A stretch of DNA of 64,000 nucleotides from the NCBI GenBank assembly GCA_025529335.1, contig JAMYHX010000080.1, positions 1 through 64,000 on the forward strand, written 5' to 3'. Position numbers and translations under genes: made by a program. The number at the start of each line of letters is the position of its first letter. The stretch's first letter is position 1. The stretch comes from Rhizopus sp. PT2906. Its lineage: Eukaryota > Mucoromycota > Mucoromycetes > Mucorales > Rhizopodaceae. This document shows, in pieces, positions 12,006 to 23,976 of the stretch. Under the pieces are notes generated by a model. That model saw nothing but the letters and a program-made list of their open reading frames with translations, searched no databases and was not told where the DNA came from.

Positions 12006-12023
12006 TTTTTTTTTTTTTTTTTT
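12006..12023 (+). promoter_or_regulatory. T-tract upstream of the PFK2/FBPase2 gene
   Basis: Eighteen T residues end 22 bases before the ATG at 12046, the same arrangement as at several other starts in the window. Confidence 0.4.
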
Positions 12024-12045
12024 CTTAAAATTTTCTTGCATAATC

Positions 12046-14298
12046 ATGTTTAAACATGACCATTTGAGGAAAGCATTGCCTGTACTAAAGACAGATAAAG
12101 AAGTAGAAGAAGAAGGCTTCGAGAGACTGTCATTAGATTTACCTTCTTTCCATGTCACGGAAGAACCGGAATCTATAAAGAAAACAAACGACCCTATTGT
12201 AAAGACTAGGCTGGCTGAAAGAAGTGGACCTTATGTGGCTAGACACAGTATTGGCTTTGACGTGCCAGGAGCAGTACATACGATCATGACACCGAGTATG
12301 TATGTTGTATGTGTGTGTACATATGCCTGTTGTGACTAAACTATTTTGGATTTAGGATTAAAAACTGAGCGTCAATTGGATAGTAAACTTGTGGTCATTA
12401 TGGGTAACATTTATAAAGTTAAAAAAGGGAGAAAGTATTTAAATATATCATATATATATATATATATATAGTTGGATTACCAGCCAGAGGCAAGAGTTAT
12501 ATAGTAAAGAAACTGAGACGATATTTAAATTGGTTACAATATGAAACAAAGGTAAACATACAGTCAAAGTGTAGTCAAAGACAGAGAGAAATGGTTATAA
12601 GAAAAGAGATAGGTATTCAATGTGGGTAATGCACGTCGAGTGAATGAAGCTAGTCATCAACATGACCAATCAGCCAACTTTTTTGATCCCAAGAACAAGG
12701 AAGGCGCCAAAATACGTGATGAATTAGCACTGATGGTTCTCGAACAATTGATAGATTGGTTAAAATCGGGTGGTAGAGTCGCTATTCATGATGCTACTAA
12801 TTCAACTGTTCAAAGAAGGTTCGTATTACCTGTATGTCTTGTTTATTCTTATTTTTTTTTTTTTTTGTAGGAAGCTCTTGATCGATCGACTCTCTCGTGA
12901 ACCAGAAATTAAGATTTTACTCTTGGAGTCTGTTTGCACAGATAAAAATGTGAGTCTTGTTATAAATATATTTTTACACATAAATAACACTTTTATAAGG
13001 TACTCGAACGTAACTTTCGGTTGAAGCTATCGGGACCAGATTATAAAGATAAAGACCCAGTAGTTGCTCTATCTGATTTTAGACATCGTGTAGCCAATTA
13101 TGAAAGGGCCTATGAACCTGTAGGAGAATGGGAAGAAGAGAATGATATCCAATACTGTAAATTAGTGAACGTGGGCAAGAAAGTGATTGCCTATAACATA
13201 TCCGGTTATCTATCCGGTCAATGTATATTTTATTTGATGAACTTTAATTTAGCCGGTAAGATCATTGGTAATCTTCAAACAATACTTTATTTATAATCTA
13301 TATTTTAGAACGTCAAATATTTGTCACAAGGCATGGTGAGAGTGAAGATAACTTGACGGGAAAGATTGGTGGTGATGCACCTGTAAGTAACAATCTCTTG
13401 TTTCGTTTTATCAATTAACGTATTCATATATATAGTTGTCTGCAAAAGGAAGAAAATTTTCAAAAGCATTAGCACGGTTTGTGAAGGGCCGACGTATTGC
13501 ATTTGCACTTGACTTGGCAGAACGAAAGATTAAAGAAGAAGAAGAACTAAATGATCCAACAAGGAGTTCTGATGAAGAAGGAGAGGACAAAAAGGAAGAT
13601 AAAGTGAAAAAGGTCAAGGAGAGAGCAGAATCGATCTCTAATTCACAATTCACAATCTGGACAAGTATGTTAAAAAGATCAATGCAAACTGCAGAAGCTT
13701 TCGATCCTGATGAATACGACATAAAGGTAAAAAAAAAAAACCATTTAATGTCCTGTTGTTAACATCATGTTAGCATATTCGATTCCTTAATGAAATCAAT
13801 TCAGGCGTAAGTAAAAACCATACATATCTATACTAGATACTGATTCAGTTGGACATAGAGTCGAGAAGGCATGACCTATGAAGAGATTAAGCTCAAGTAT
13901 CCTCAGGAGTTTCAAGCACGTCAAGAAAACAAGCTATTCTATAGATACCCCGGCATGGGAGGCGAGTCATATATAGATGTGATCCATAGACTACAGTCCA
14001 TGATTATAGAACTAGAGAGAATGAGCCAGTCTTGTTTGATCATTACGCATCGTGTAGTACTTAGGATTCTACTCGGTTACTTATTAGAATGGTCTCAGAC
14101 ACAGATGCCACATATGCTTGTTCCTATTCACACGTAAAAAAAAAAACAAAAGTATATTTATATATATAATTATGGTTATTAATGTTGTATAATAGTGTAT
14201 ATGAATTAAGGCCAAAGCCTTATGGTGTTGAGTTAACTATCTGGAGTTATAATGAAGAAACGGATGACTTTGAAGTGATGAATGAAGAGACACAATAA
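12046..14298 (+). CDS. 6-phosphofructo-2-kinase / fructose-2,6-bisphosphatase
   Basis: Eleven exons (12046-12295, 12356-12403, 12472-12551, 12613-12818, 12871-12949, 13000-13255, 13309-13382, 13436-13726, 13774-13806, 13859-14133, 14196-14298) give 564 residues. The cytosolic enzyme makes and removes fructose 2,6-bisphosphate, the main activator of phosphofructokinase-1. The kinase half carries Walker A GLPARGKS near residue 101, a following KKLRRYL helix and AIHDATNST. The bisphosphatase half carries FVTRHGES (phospho-accepting His), TSMLKRSMQTAE, the acid-catalyst region REGMTYEEI, the FYRYPGMGGESY block and ITHRVVLRILLGY (second His). So both activities are probably retained. A Lys/Glu-rich insert of about 40 residues sits between the first phosphatase His block and the KRSMQTAE block. 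The stop is 59 bp from the stop of the convergent Psd gene. Confidence 0.95.
12450..12470. repeat. (AT)n microsatellite in intron 2 of the PFK2/FBPase2 gene
   Basis: A run of about ten TA units immediately precedes the AG of the intron and forms an unusual AT-dinucleotide tract in place of a pyrimidine-rich one. It is likely to vary in length between strains. Confidence 0.7.
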
Positions 14299-14357
14299 GC
14301 TTTTTATTGTGGTCGAACGCCAATATGATTACCCACTCGCACCTATAATGATTCATA

Positions 14358-17300
14358 TTAGCAATCCTTTTCCTTTTTTTTTTTTTTGTGTGTATGTTCT
14401 TTTCTTTTTACCAAAGTTTCTAGTTGATTTTGGGCATTTTCTAATAAATCGTCATCAAATCTAATCTTGTTCTTCTCAAACAACACCACTAATGTACTTC
14501 CACCAAAAGCAAAATATCCCAATTCATCTGTTCTTGCAAGATAATCGCCTTCCTTTGCTGTCAACACAATAGATCCTACCATCATGGCACCAATACAGAC
14601 AACTGCGACTTTACCAAGCGTAGGACTATCCATGTACACGATATCTCGTTTATTATCTCCGTATACATCCAGCGTAGTTCGAATGGCCATTGGATTGACG
14701 GTATAATATTGACCATGGACACGATGAATCCTACGGATCGTACCATCAACCGGTGAATGGAATCGATGGTAATCCTGTGGTGCAAGTCGAAAGATGGCTA
14801 ATGCGCCTTCTTCAAACGATTTTGCTTCTTCTGCATTATCTAATAATTTGGGTATACTAAACTCGATGCCTTTAATCCAGATGGTTGTAGCCGCTTCAAT
14901 GGATGGGAACGCAATCATGCGACAATCTGCAGGACTAACGACGACGCGAGGATCATCGGGACTATCGCATGGACGTGAGCCTGGTTTAAGTTTTCGATAA
15001 AAGAATTCGTTGAACGTCTTGAAGTTTTCGATTGGCTCTAGTACATCTGTCATATCAAGTTGGTGGAATTTAATAAATGTGTGAATATCACGTTTGGATA
15101 TCGGGTTGTCGAAGCGGCGACCTTGCTTATAGGACATGTTGGCCAGAATTCGCTTAGCTGTTTTTGATTGAATTCCGGTTTTCATGCCTTTGTACAGTAG
15201 TCGCATACCAAGACGAATGTAGACACTCATGCGCTCGTCTATGAGTTGACCTGTCGCACGATCTTGGACGATGATATTTGCATTGTTCTAATAAGGGTCA
15301 GACTAATGTATCCATACTATGTGCTTATGACTTACTGTTCCTGCAGAATATCTTCCATAGCCCACTTTGTTGACAAGCTTAACAAACCATCTATGTGACA
15401 GCGCTATGTGAGATAACTATCTCATATATGTATATGTGAGCACTTACTTTCTCTGTGCCTGTGCTTCGCTGCCAAAGTTACCCATGAGGAATCTATCGAC
15501 TGTAGTCCAATCATTAGCAGCACAAGTAGCCACATGAGTGACAATGTCCACTTGACCACGTTTGGCAAGATTGGGCTTATGACAGATAGGACATTCATTC
15601 AGACGAATGATCTTTTCATGTGCTTTATGAACTGGTGCTGTTTCTTCTTTGTTGAGCTCGAGCGATTTCAGTGGCCCGTTCACGTATTGAATACCTTCAC
15701 CTTCCTTTAACGCTTCATAGTCTGCTTCATCAGGAGAAGGTGTTGTGCTACTGCTGTCATCATCATCCAAGTCATCACCACCTGTAAAGTATTCAGAGTC
15801 TTCTTCTTCTTCCTCATCATCATCATCTTCCATTATATCTTCTATTCCATCGTCCTCATCATCTCCATCATCCTCTTCATCATCATCGTCCTCGTCATCG
15901 TCATCATCATCATCATCATCATCATCATCAGCTAAAAAGAAGGGATTCTTGGGTGGATGACGCATGACGTCCACAGGTACATCTTTATCCTGTTCCTCTG
16001 TAATAACAACATCATCCTTATCCACCATCTTCATAAACCACTCGAGGCTCTGAACCAATTCATCCAACGTCAATTCATCAGATACATCCTTATTGTGTTG
16101 TTTCCAAAACTGATCTAGAGTCGCTTCTGAAATATTAGACCCCAGGGTCTCCAGCATGGTCTGTACTTCGAGTCGAGAGAGTGTATTAGAATTATTAGCG
16201 TCGCAGGTTTTGGCCAACGCAACCCAAAACATTTTTCTGATTTCCATATAAGGCACAAACTTGGCACGAATGCTTAGCGTTGGATGACAACTGTCTTTCC
16301 ATTTATCCGGCTTTGCCAAATTCAACGGAATTGTCAAGCGACCCATTTGATCCTCAATGGCCTCCGAGGGGCTTTCGGCTGTAGCAAGGTCCATCTGTGC
16401 CATCTGATCGCTCAAGTGGGCTGTGGTCTTTTGGATGATTTCGGCAATACTCAGTTCCTGAGAGGCGACAAAGTCATGATTTGAAAATTTATCCTTGTCA
16501 TAAACGGCAAATTTGATCTTGTAGTTGCCCTGTGTGTTTCGTACGTGAAAGTAAAGCTTTTCGTTCCATACAGGGTTCAAGTTGTGTCGAATGGCTCTTG
16601 TTCTAAACGTGGATGAACCGTAGGACACGATGACAAAGGGGTCCATATCAAACCCTGTTCTCGTCAGGTTCTTTTCGGGAGGCAGGTCCTTGGCGCTTTC
16701 GATTTCCAAAAATGTGATACCCATGATATCTGAATCAAATTTGGCATAGTAGCCTTGTGGTTTGCCTCGACGGATCAGTCTTGATCGTAAACGTCTCGGA
16801 CGTCTTCGTTTCTGGGCCATTATGTTGGGTTCCAAATTAGGCACACAGGGAGAAGATGGGTTCTTTTTGATGGAACTCTTTTTGAATCGATGAGAAAAGG
16901 TGGACGTGCTCGAACTAGGTTTTATTGTCGGTGATGAAGCAATGGATGGTGGCGACAGGGCTTGTTTGTCTTCTGGTAAAATCAACTCATCTTCTGTGAT
17001 GTCATTATTATCGTCTATTAAGTATTGCCACTCCTCCTTTAAGGCAGCCGGATTTTGGGGCACATCTGTGCCTTGCACCGATTTGAGAACAAGACCGTAT
17101 CGTACACAGATCTCGGGATGTAGCTGGTCATTGGGATCCTCTCTCTTTCTTCGTCGATAAAATGCTCTTGGTTGGTGTTGACGTAGTGGGTACCAAGTAG
17201 GCTGTGCACATAGTGTAAACATTAAGCCTTTTTCCTTTTATGTCAAGAGACTACTCACCTCATTATCTTCAAAGGCCCAAGAAGCTTGATCATCTCTAAA

Positions 17301-17799
17301 TAGTTGATCAAGCTGCCAACTGCATTGACCCAAGAATATGGAAGAGAACTTGTCTTTACTATACACAGCTAAGCATAATCCATGCTTCTTTAAGGCTCTT
17401 CGACGTCTCTTTTGGTTCATGATATCACTTGTCAAATTGATCTCCAAGTCGCATAACCATTCTGGGTCAAATGTTTTTCTTCTCATATCAGTTCTTTGTC
17501 TAATACCTCCACACCGCACTGTTACATATGGGTTGGGAATATTTGACTATTAGGATATGAGACTTTCTTTTTCTTTCCATCTATGCGTCCTAACAACTTA
17601 CTTCATCGTCTTTATTCAAGTGACGAGCCTGTAAGATGGATATTTTCAATATTAACTCGGTTGAAACTAAATCGTCCACAGATTTGGCTTGTGCTCGATT
17701 TCGTCTAAAGGAAGATAAGCGATGAACAAAAGGAATACGGTAATGTGCTACGTCGTTTGCACTACTGCTTCTTCGATGTAGTTTAGTTTCGCCTTCCAT
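14358..17799 (-). CDS. Phosphatidylserine decarboxylase, Psd2-type with C2 domains
   Basis: Five exons (17602-17799, 17259-17546, 15448-17201, 15336-15390, 14358-15287) give 1,074 residues. The enzyme converts phosphatidylserine to phosphatidylethanolamine at Golgi/endosome/vacuole membranes. Order: C2 domain at about 55-150 (LILKISILQARHL... NPYVTVRCGG), second C2 at about 318-430 (FLEIESAKDLPP ... DPFVIVSYG ... NPVWNEKLYF), an EF-hand-like helical part near 480-540, a long Asp/Glu run (about 560-630), a possible C2HC zinc motif (CPICHKPN...H...C) and the catalytic domain from about 760. The catalytic domain holds DYHRFHSPVDG and the self-cleavage motif FGGST, whose Ser becomes the pyruvoyl group. 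The ATG at 17799 is used; the frame extends upstream only from a TTG. Like Psd2 rather than Psd1, it has no mitochondrial leader. Confidence 0.93.
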
Positions 17800-18731
17800 T
17801 ATATAAATATAAATAATAAAAAGAGGAAAAGACCTCAAGTGGACATAAGTGGAAAAAATAAAAATAAAAAAGGTGATATTTATATAGGCTTAAAAGAAAA
17901 AAAAAACCTCCGCTAATGATCCATTTTTAGAAAAATAACATGTCGAATGTAAGGGGATTTAGGCTTGCATTCATATTATTGTTATGCAGGTACACTATTT
18001 CGTCTATTTATAATTCTCTTTCTTTATTTACACATGTATCCTGGAGACAAGTTGCATCCTTAAATAAATATGGCTGAGAGACCCCCTTTGAGTACACACG
18101 GACATTCTGTACGACGGCCCTTTTTTCACAATTTGTCATTCTTTTTTCTACAACAGAGAGCCTCTCATAGACAATCATATTTACATATAATTACTATTAT
18201 GGATGTTATTGTATGATGCATCAGAAAAATACTGAGATTTATTTTTTACTTAATAGTAGCCTACGATTAGAAATTAATAACACATTTCAAGATACAGAAT
18301 AACAAGATTAGAAACCTAAGCAGATATAAGATAAACGTCCTTATCAGTTCCAGCTCAACATCTTTCCTAATAGCGTTAAGGGCAGGCCAGAGTACCCTCC
18401 AGCAGTACTTCGTTGCAAGCACAATAAAATCAAAGAAAGCCATCGCTGTAATGAACAAAAGAGAAAGAAAATGAATGCATTAAACTGAAAAGAGTGAGAA
18501 ATATAATATATATAAAGTCATGATAGATTATTAGCTCATGCTTATTTGACTTATTATTTCACCTTTCGCATAATATTCCATATATCTCAATTGATACTTG
18601 TTTATCTGCAATATTCACTAATTAATTTGATCAAGTGCAAAAAAAGACAAGTTTTATGAATAAGGATAATAAATTTATTAATCATACAAGTGTTTAAAAG
18701 AGTAAACTTTAATAAGAAGTAATCATTAGAA
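17800..18731. other. Spacer upstream of the Psd2-type gene
   Basis: About 930 bp between two minus-strand genes. It contains A-rich tracts (T-tracts on the coding strand) at 17853-17905, next to the Psd2-type start. A minus-strand frame at 18267-18458 is hydrophobic and Phe/Leu-rich but has no recognisable motif. I would not call a gene. Confidence 0.5.
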
Positions 18732-21700
18732 TTAGTTAACAGTAGATGCTGACTGACTAGAACTAGTGGCAGCAGGAGCAACAGGCTCATTGGTAGTCGT
18801 TGTTGTTGTTGTTGTTGTTGTTGTTGCAGGAGCAGGAGCAGCTGTTGTAGTAGATGGAGCTGGTGCTGGTTCAGTTGTTTCGGGTGCTGTCGTCGTGGTC
18901 GTGGCTGCAGGCTCAGATGATTGAGCTGTTGCGCTACTTTCCGTAGGAGTGACAATGACGGTTGAGGTAGATGAAGCAACAGGAACCGAAGAAGCACTGC
19001 TAATAACAGATGTGCTGTTTTTAGGTCCAAGCAACATCTTTGCCCAATCCAAGAATTGTTGTACGCTCGTGAAATGTGGCATAGCCATATGATTCATAGC
19101 TGACAATCCGGCAGGAGCTGCAGGAGGATTACACATAGCAGGGAAGGTGGAAGGATCCAGCATGTCGGTCAGACCAGGAACAACCAGACTGTAGGGAGCA
19201 TTGTCTTGATAATAGTACATGTTCTTGGCTTGGTATCCATCTCCAACGACAACACTGACGTTTTGAGTCACATTATACATGTTGACACTATCCATCATCA
19301 CATTAATAGCATTGTCAAGTGAGGTAATTGTGACGGGCCACTTGGGCGTTTGTACAGTAGACTTGGCAGGAATTGTCAAAGCAGTCGGAAGCACATAATC
19401 GATTGAGCCAACAGGGACAGTTTGACCGGCGACAGCAACACAGCGACCATAGTGAGTAACGGCAGCATGGACCTCGGTGACGGCAAAAGGCGTGTCCAAT
19501 GGGTTATACAATGTGATGACTGCTTCAGCCTTGTTGAGTCCAAGATCATCAACAGTGGAGGTGACAGCAATGTCTTTGATAAGACCAGCATTGATGCCCG
19601 ACATTGGAGAAGACAATTGAACACTAGCCAAAGCAGGAACAAGTGGAGCGATCTTGGTTGAACTTGTGCTACCGGCAATAGTCAATGGAACCGTGGCAGC
19701 AGTGAGATAGTACGTAAGGACCTTCATGACAGCTTCATTATTCGTAGCACCTTCACCCAAATGCATGGAGGCAGTATAAGTCTTGGTGCCTGGAGGAATG
19801 ACAGCATTGTTGAGGTAGACCTTGCCAATAACAGCGTTTTGGAACTCGGGCATGAGTACATTAAAGTTGATATCGCCTACAGTGATTGTGATATTGGAGG
19901 GATTGTTCATGTCGACAGTAAGGTTGATCAAGATGTAGTCAGAAGTACCACCGACAACTTGCAGACTTACGATACGAGCAGTTCCACCAAAGTTATTGAA
20001 ACCTACAATAACAATTAGTAAAGAGGAAAAAAAAGAAAAAAAAACTTATCATTTAGTATACATTACCAGCTAAAGATGTAGTAACATTAAAAGGAACATT
20101 AGGCAAAGTAAGAACACCAACACCAGTATTAGCTGAGGCTGTAGTCTTTCCCTTCAATTCAAATGATACAATGGAATTGGTAGTCAAGAGTCCGACAAAT
20201 GCTTTAAATATATCTTGAGAGACAACCTTGAAAGGAATACCAGAGAACTTGGTGGTAACGATACCATTAGCGTTTGTAGATGCAGGCGTGTTTGGAATAC
20301 TGAGGGTAGCCACAGGATGTCCTTTATAGTTGGCTTCAACATCCATGTTCAATTGCTGAACATCAAGTGAGAAATTAAATGGATTCTTCAACTGTGCCTG
20401 AACGTTGTTGGAACCAGTAGGTGGAGCCCAAGGATCCTTTGTAAAGTCGATTTGCATGTCGTTCATTTGAATAGAAGGAATAAGAGTAGGGATAGGCGAT
20501 GCACCAGGTAGTATCACGTTGTCGATGCTGAGCGTCTTGAAAGCAGTAGAAAGCCAGCCTACTTCACCATTAGGACCCGCACCAGACACACCCTTGACAG
20601 TAAGTGAACTGTTCTTGCCAGCGAGGTAACTGCCAAACATTTCAGTGACAGCCGCAATACCTTCAGGAGAGCCTTGAGGCTTAAGGTATCCTTGCATCTT
20701 GACATCGGATAAACTTCTAGGTGCAAACACAGCATTTTCTGCATAGAGAGGGCCAAGATCAATAGACTTGAAGAAGTTCTCAAAGGTCACCTTGGAAAGA
20801 CTGAAACCGACTTGACTTGGGTTATTGATTTTAGTATTAACAGTCAATACAATACCATTATTGTCACTTGAAGGCAAATCAAAGCCAGTGACAGTAACAG
20901 CATTCTTGAATCCCTTGGATCCTGACAGAGTAACAAACTTGTGAAGGGGGACGTTGCTGAAAGTAAATCCAAGAGCGTTAACAGCGACATTGCTAGAAGT
21001 AATTTCCCATTCAAATTTGTCACTGTTTATCATAAAGCTAGCAAAGTTGGCCATGCTATCCGCATTTGCGACCGTAAAGGTGCCTTGGACGTCAAAGGTA
21101 GCACCAACACCAGCCTTGGCTTGAACGGTAGGCATTGTAACAGTACCAAGCTTAAGGCCACGCCAAGAGATTGTGAGAGGCTCAGGGAAGCTGATTGCGG
21201 CATCCATGGGACCTGTCTTTAAAATGCTACCCTTCATCTGTGTCGTGAATGATCCATCGGCAAAGTTGGAAAGAACAATTGTGTCAAAGGAAAGAACAGA
21301 GGCAGCAACGATTTGAACAACGATAGGATAACCAACGATGGGAATCAGTTGACAAACGGAACTATCGGTACCGACCGCGACACTGGACTGAGAAAAGGTC
21401 AAGTCATTCGTGTATTGGCCAATGACAAGGCTTGATGTAAGAGACAGATCGACCTTTAATGCCTTCATAGCGTCCATCGTGAATTGAGAGACATTAAAGT
21501 TAGAAAAGAGACCAGGATCAGGGTTGACGTTTTCTTGGCCGTCGACACTGAGACCACCCAAGGTATATAAAGCATCCAAAGGTCTTGTATCCATGTTGGA
21601 CTGAACTGCAAGAGTACGAAGCAAGAGAGCCACAGCACTAGGCTCGAGGTTCATTTGCATATTCAATGGGCTTGACTGAGCAGTAGACTTTCCTGAGATG

Positions 21701-23976
21701 ACAATAGGGCTGCTACTGATGTCTTGGTCAATGTTACCAACAGGAAGGCCAGCATAGGTAACAGCAGACTTAACTTTGGTAATAGTCATGCCGGCAGAGA
21801 AAGGATTTGCAATGCTTACACGGACACCAGCGATGCTTGTACTGACGGTATCGGGCAAGACACTAAGAGCAGATCCTTGGATCAAGGCTGTCTTGAGACC
21901 AGGTAAGGTGGAGCCAAGGCTGATAGCACTTAGACCAGATGCAAGTGAAGCAATACTAGTAGAGTTGGCAAAACCTGTGATCTCCACATTGTTGTTACTT
22001 CCCATGACAAAGGTACTAAGAAGAGTTTGTCCGACATCAGAAGACTTGGGATCAAAGAGAGCAGATGCGTTCACCGTATTTGGGCCACGAGCCAAGTGAA
22101 GGTTGGACAGAGTGACAAGACCCAACTTGACACCACTAGCTCCCATGTCAAAACTGACATCGCCAGTTGCAATGCTAAAGTCAGAAGGATTGTTCATGGT
22201 TACACTGATAGCTAATTGTAAACCATCGTTTGTTCCGCCAACAACGTCCAAGGAGTTGATCGTCGTTTCTGATGTGTTCAAGAACTGAAGACCGACAAGA
22301 GAGGTGGGCACAGTAAAGTTGATGCCCGAAAGCGTGACGGGACCAATGGGCGTAATTGCCTTTGTCAAAGCACTACCAGAGACCTGGAAACTATAGTTTT
22401 GCGAGGCAGTGAGCTCGAATGCGTACTCGTTGAAGGTGTTCTCTTGACCAGGAATACCGGCAATCGTTGCATTGTTCAATGGGAAAATGATGGTACCAGC
22501 AGCTTGATTGCTTACAGCAGGAACCATGGGTGTCTGTATAACAGCAAAGTTTGTAGTCTTTGCATCAGAGCTATTGATACCAAGACTGATATTTTGCGAA
22601 AGTTCAGTAATGTTGATAGAGAAACCAAAGGGCATCTGAAAGTTTGCTGTAACGGATGGAGCACTGAGTGCAGGGGAGTAAGGGTTAGCAGCATTGAAAG
22701 CCAAATCCAAATATCCCATGTTGACACCCTTGATGATATTTAATGGTTTATCAGCGGCCAGGGCAACGTTGAGCTGAACTGTCTTGAAACCTTCAGAGAG
22801 CCAACCGATAGGATGAACACCATCAGGAGCACAAGAGATACCAACAGCTGATGTATTGGAAGATAATCCTGCCATATAGTTGGAGAAGAGTGTACCGATC
22901 TTGTCAAGAGACGCAGTATCGTTATGGGGTATGAGTGTACCCTTCAAAAGAATGTTGTTGTCACCCTGTTGCAGGTTAACATTTTCGCCCGAGACGACAC
23001 CAAGAGGAACACCTTGATAACCAATACCCAAGGTAATCGTACCGAGTTGTACACCAATTGGAGAGGGACTCGTTAGGACTGTGCCGAGTTCTACCAAGAT
23101 ACCACCACCATTAGGCGCATCACCAGGAAGTTGGAAAGAGGTGATTTTTACATTTGGGAAACCATTCATGCCTAAATTAGGAAATCAAACATAAGTCATG
23201 CAAATCATGAAAAAGAGAGGTGTAACCTACCATTTAAGACAATATCCTTATTGAGATCCACTGTTGCCGTTCTATAAGAAAAAGCATAAGTACACAATGG
23301 GAAAAAGACACAAACGCTTATTTTCGTCATACCTTGAAAGCGCAGTTATATCAAGTTTTCCTTTAAGGGTCCAAGTGAATGTTTCGACGGCCAGCATCTG
23401 TTTGGAAAAGGAAGTAAAGGCATCTACGTCTTTGATGACAAAGGGTGTAACGGCATTGAGAGTACCATGGCCAGCAGCGATATGTGTGTCATCATAAAAG
23501 AAGATATTACCCAGGAGCGAGTTATTGTAGTAGACCTCGACGGGGTTATGAAACTTTATGGTAGCAGCAAAAGGGCCAGTGTTGGAAAGAGAGCTTTCCA
23601 TGCTCATATAAAAGGTTGTATTCAGGTCATCGCCGCCATCACGCTTGCTATATACAGCTCCATTGAGTGAATCTGGCTTGGTAAAAGTGATTTGTGCCTT
23701 GTTTACAGAGATTCCAGAGTGGTTCATGAGCGATTGAGCAATCTTGGGGAAGATTACATAGAGAATGAGGACGACAACGACGACAATGACGATGACGGAA
23801 ATGATTGAACATATGATCCAGTATTTTTTATTCTTGTAGAAACGACGACGTTGAACAGGAGGAGGCTTTTCAGAGTATTCATCCAACATATCTTGATGGA
23901 TTAACTGTGGGTGTCCATCGTCGTCTCGATAAGCAATATGGCTTTGATCTGAGTGTTGATCTGGATCGCGAGACAT
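18732..23976 (-). CDS. Large type II membrane protein with LEA-2/DUF3712-like repeats (Tag1-like?)
   Basis: Four exons (23333-23976, 23231-23271, 20067-23171, 18732-20002) give 1,686 residues. A hydrophilic N terminus of about 50 residues is followed by one strong membrane segment (WIICSIISVIVIVVVVVLIL) and a very long extracytoplasmic part. That part repeats a beta-rich unit with motifs such as VTMNNPSDFSIATGDVSF and VDMNNPSNITITVGDINF, NGL/GFPNVKI openings and many N-glycosylation sequons. The C terminus is Ser/Thr/Ala/Pro-rich with a Thr run encoded by a GTT/GTC-type repeat on the plus strand. This architecture matches fungal DUF3712 proteins. Yeast Tag1, a vacuolar membrane protein needed to terminate autophagy, has a comparable build, so a vacuolar or surface location is inferred. 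The Psd2-type gene lies upstream of its stop in window order and a dihydropteridine reductase is divergent. Confidence 0.8.
18797..18826. repeat. Trinucleotide repeat encoding poly-Thr
   Basis: GTT/TTG-phase repeats on the plus strand encode a run of about nine Thr in the C-terminal tail of the large membrane protein. Slippage here would change tail length only. Confidence 0.7.

Noticed and set aside
15745..15960. Plus-strand Ser-rich frame of 71 codons
   Set aside because: It is the antisense reading of the Asp/Glu run of the Psd2-type gene, with no motif of its own.
17800..17838. Longer N terminus for the Psd2-type protein
   Set aside because: The upstream in-frame start would be TTG; the first ATG is at 17797-17799.
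18602..19030. Minus-strand frame with poly-Gln and poly-Leu
   Set aside because: An out-of-frame shadow of the Thr-rich tail of the large membrane protein, which has the better frame and exon structure.
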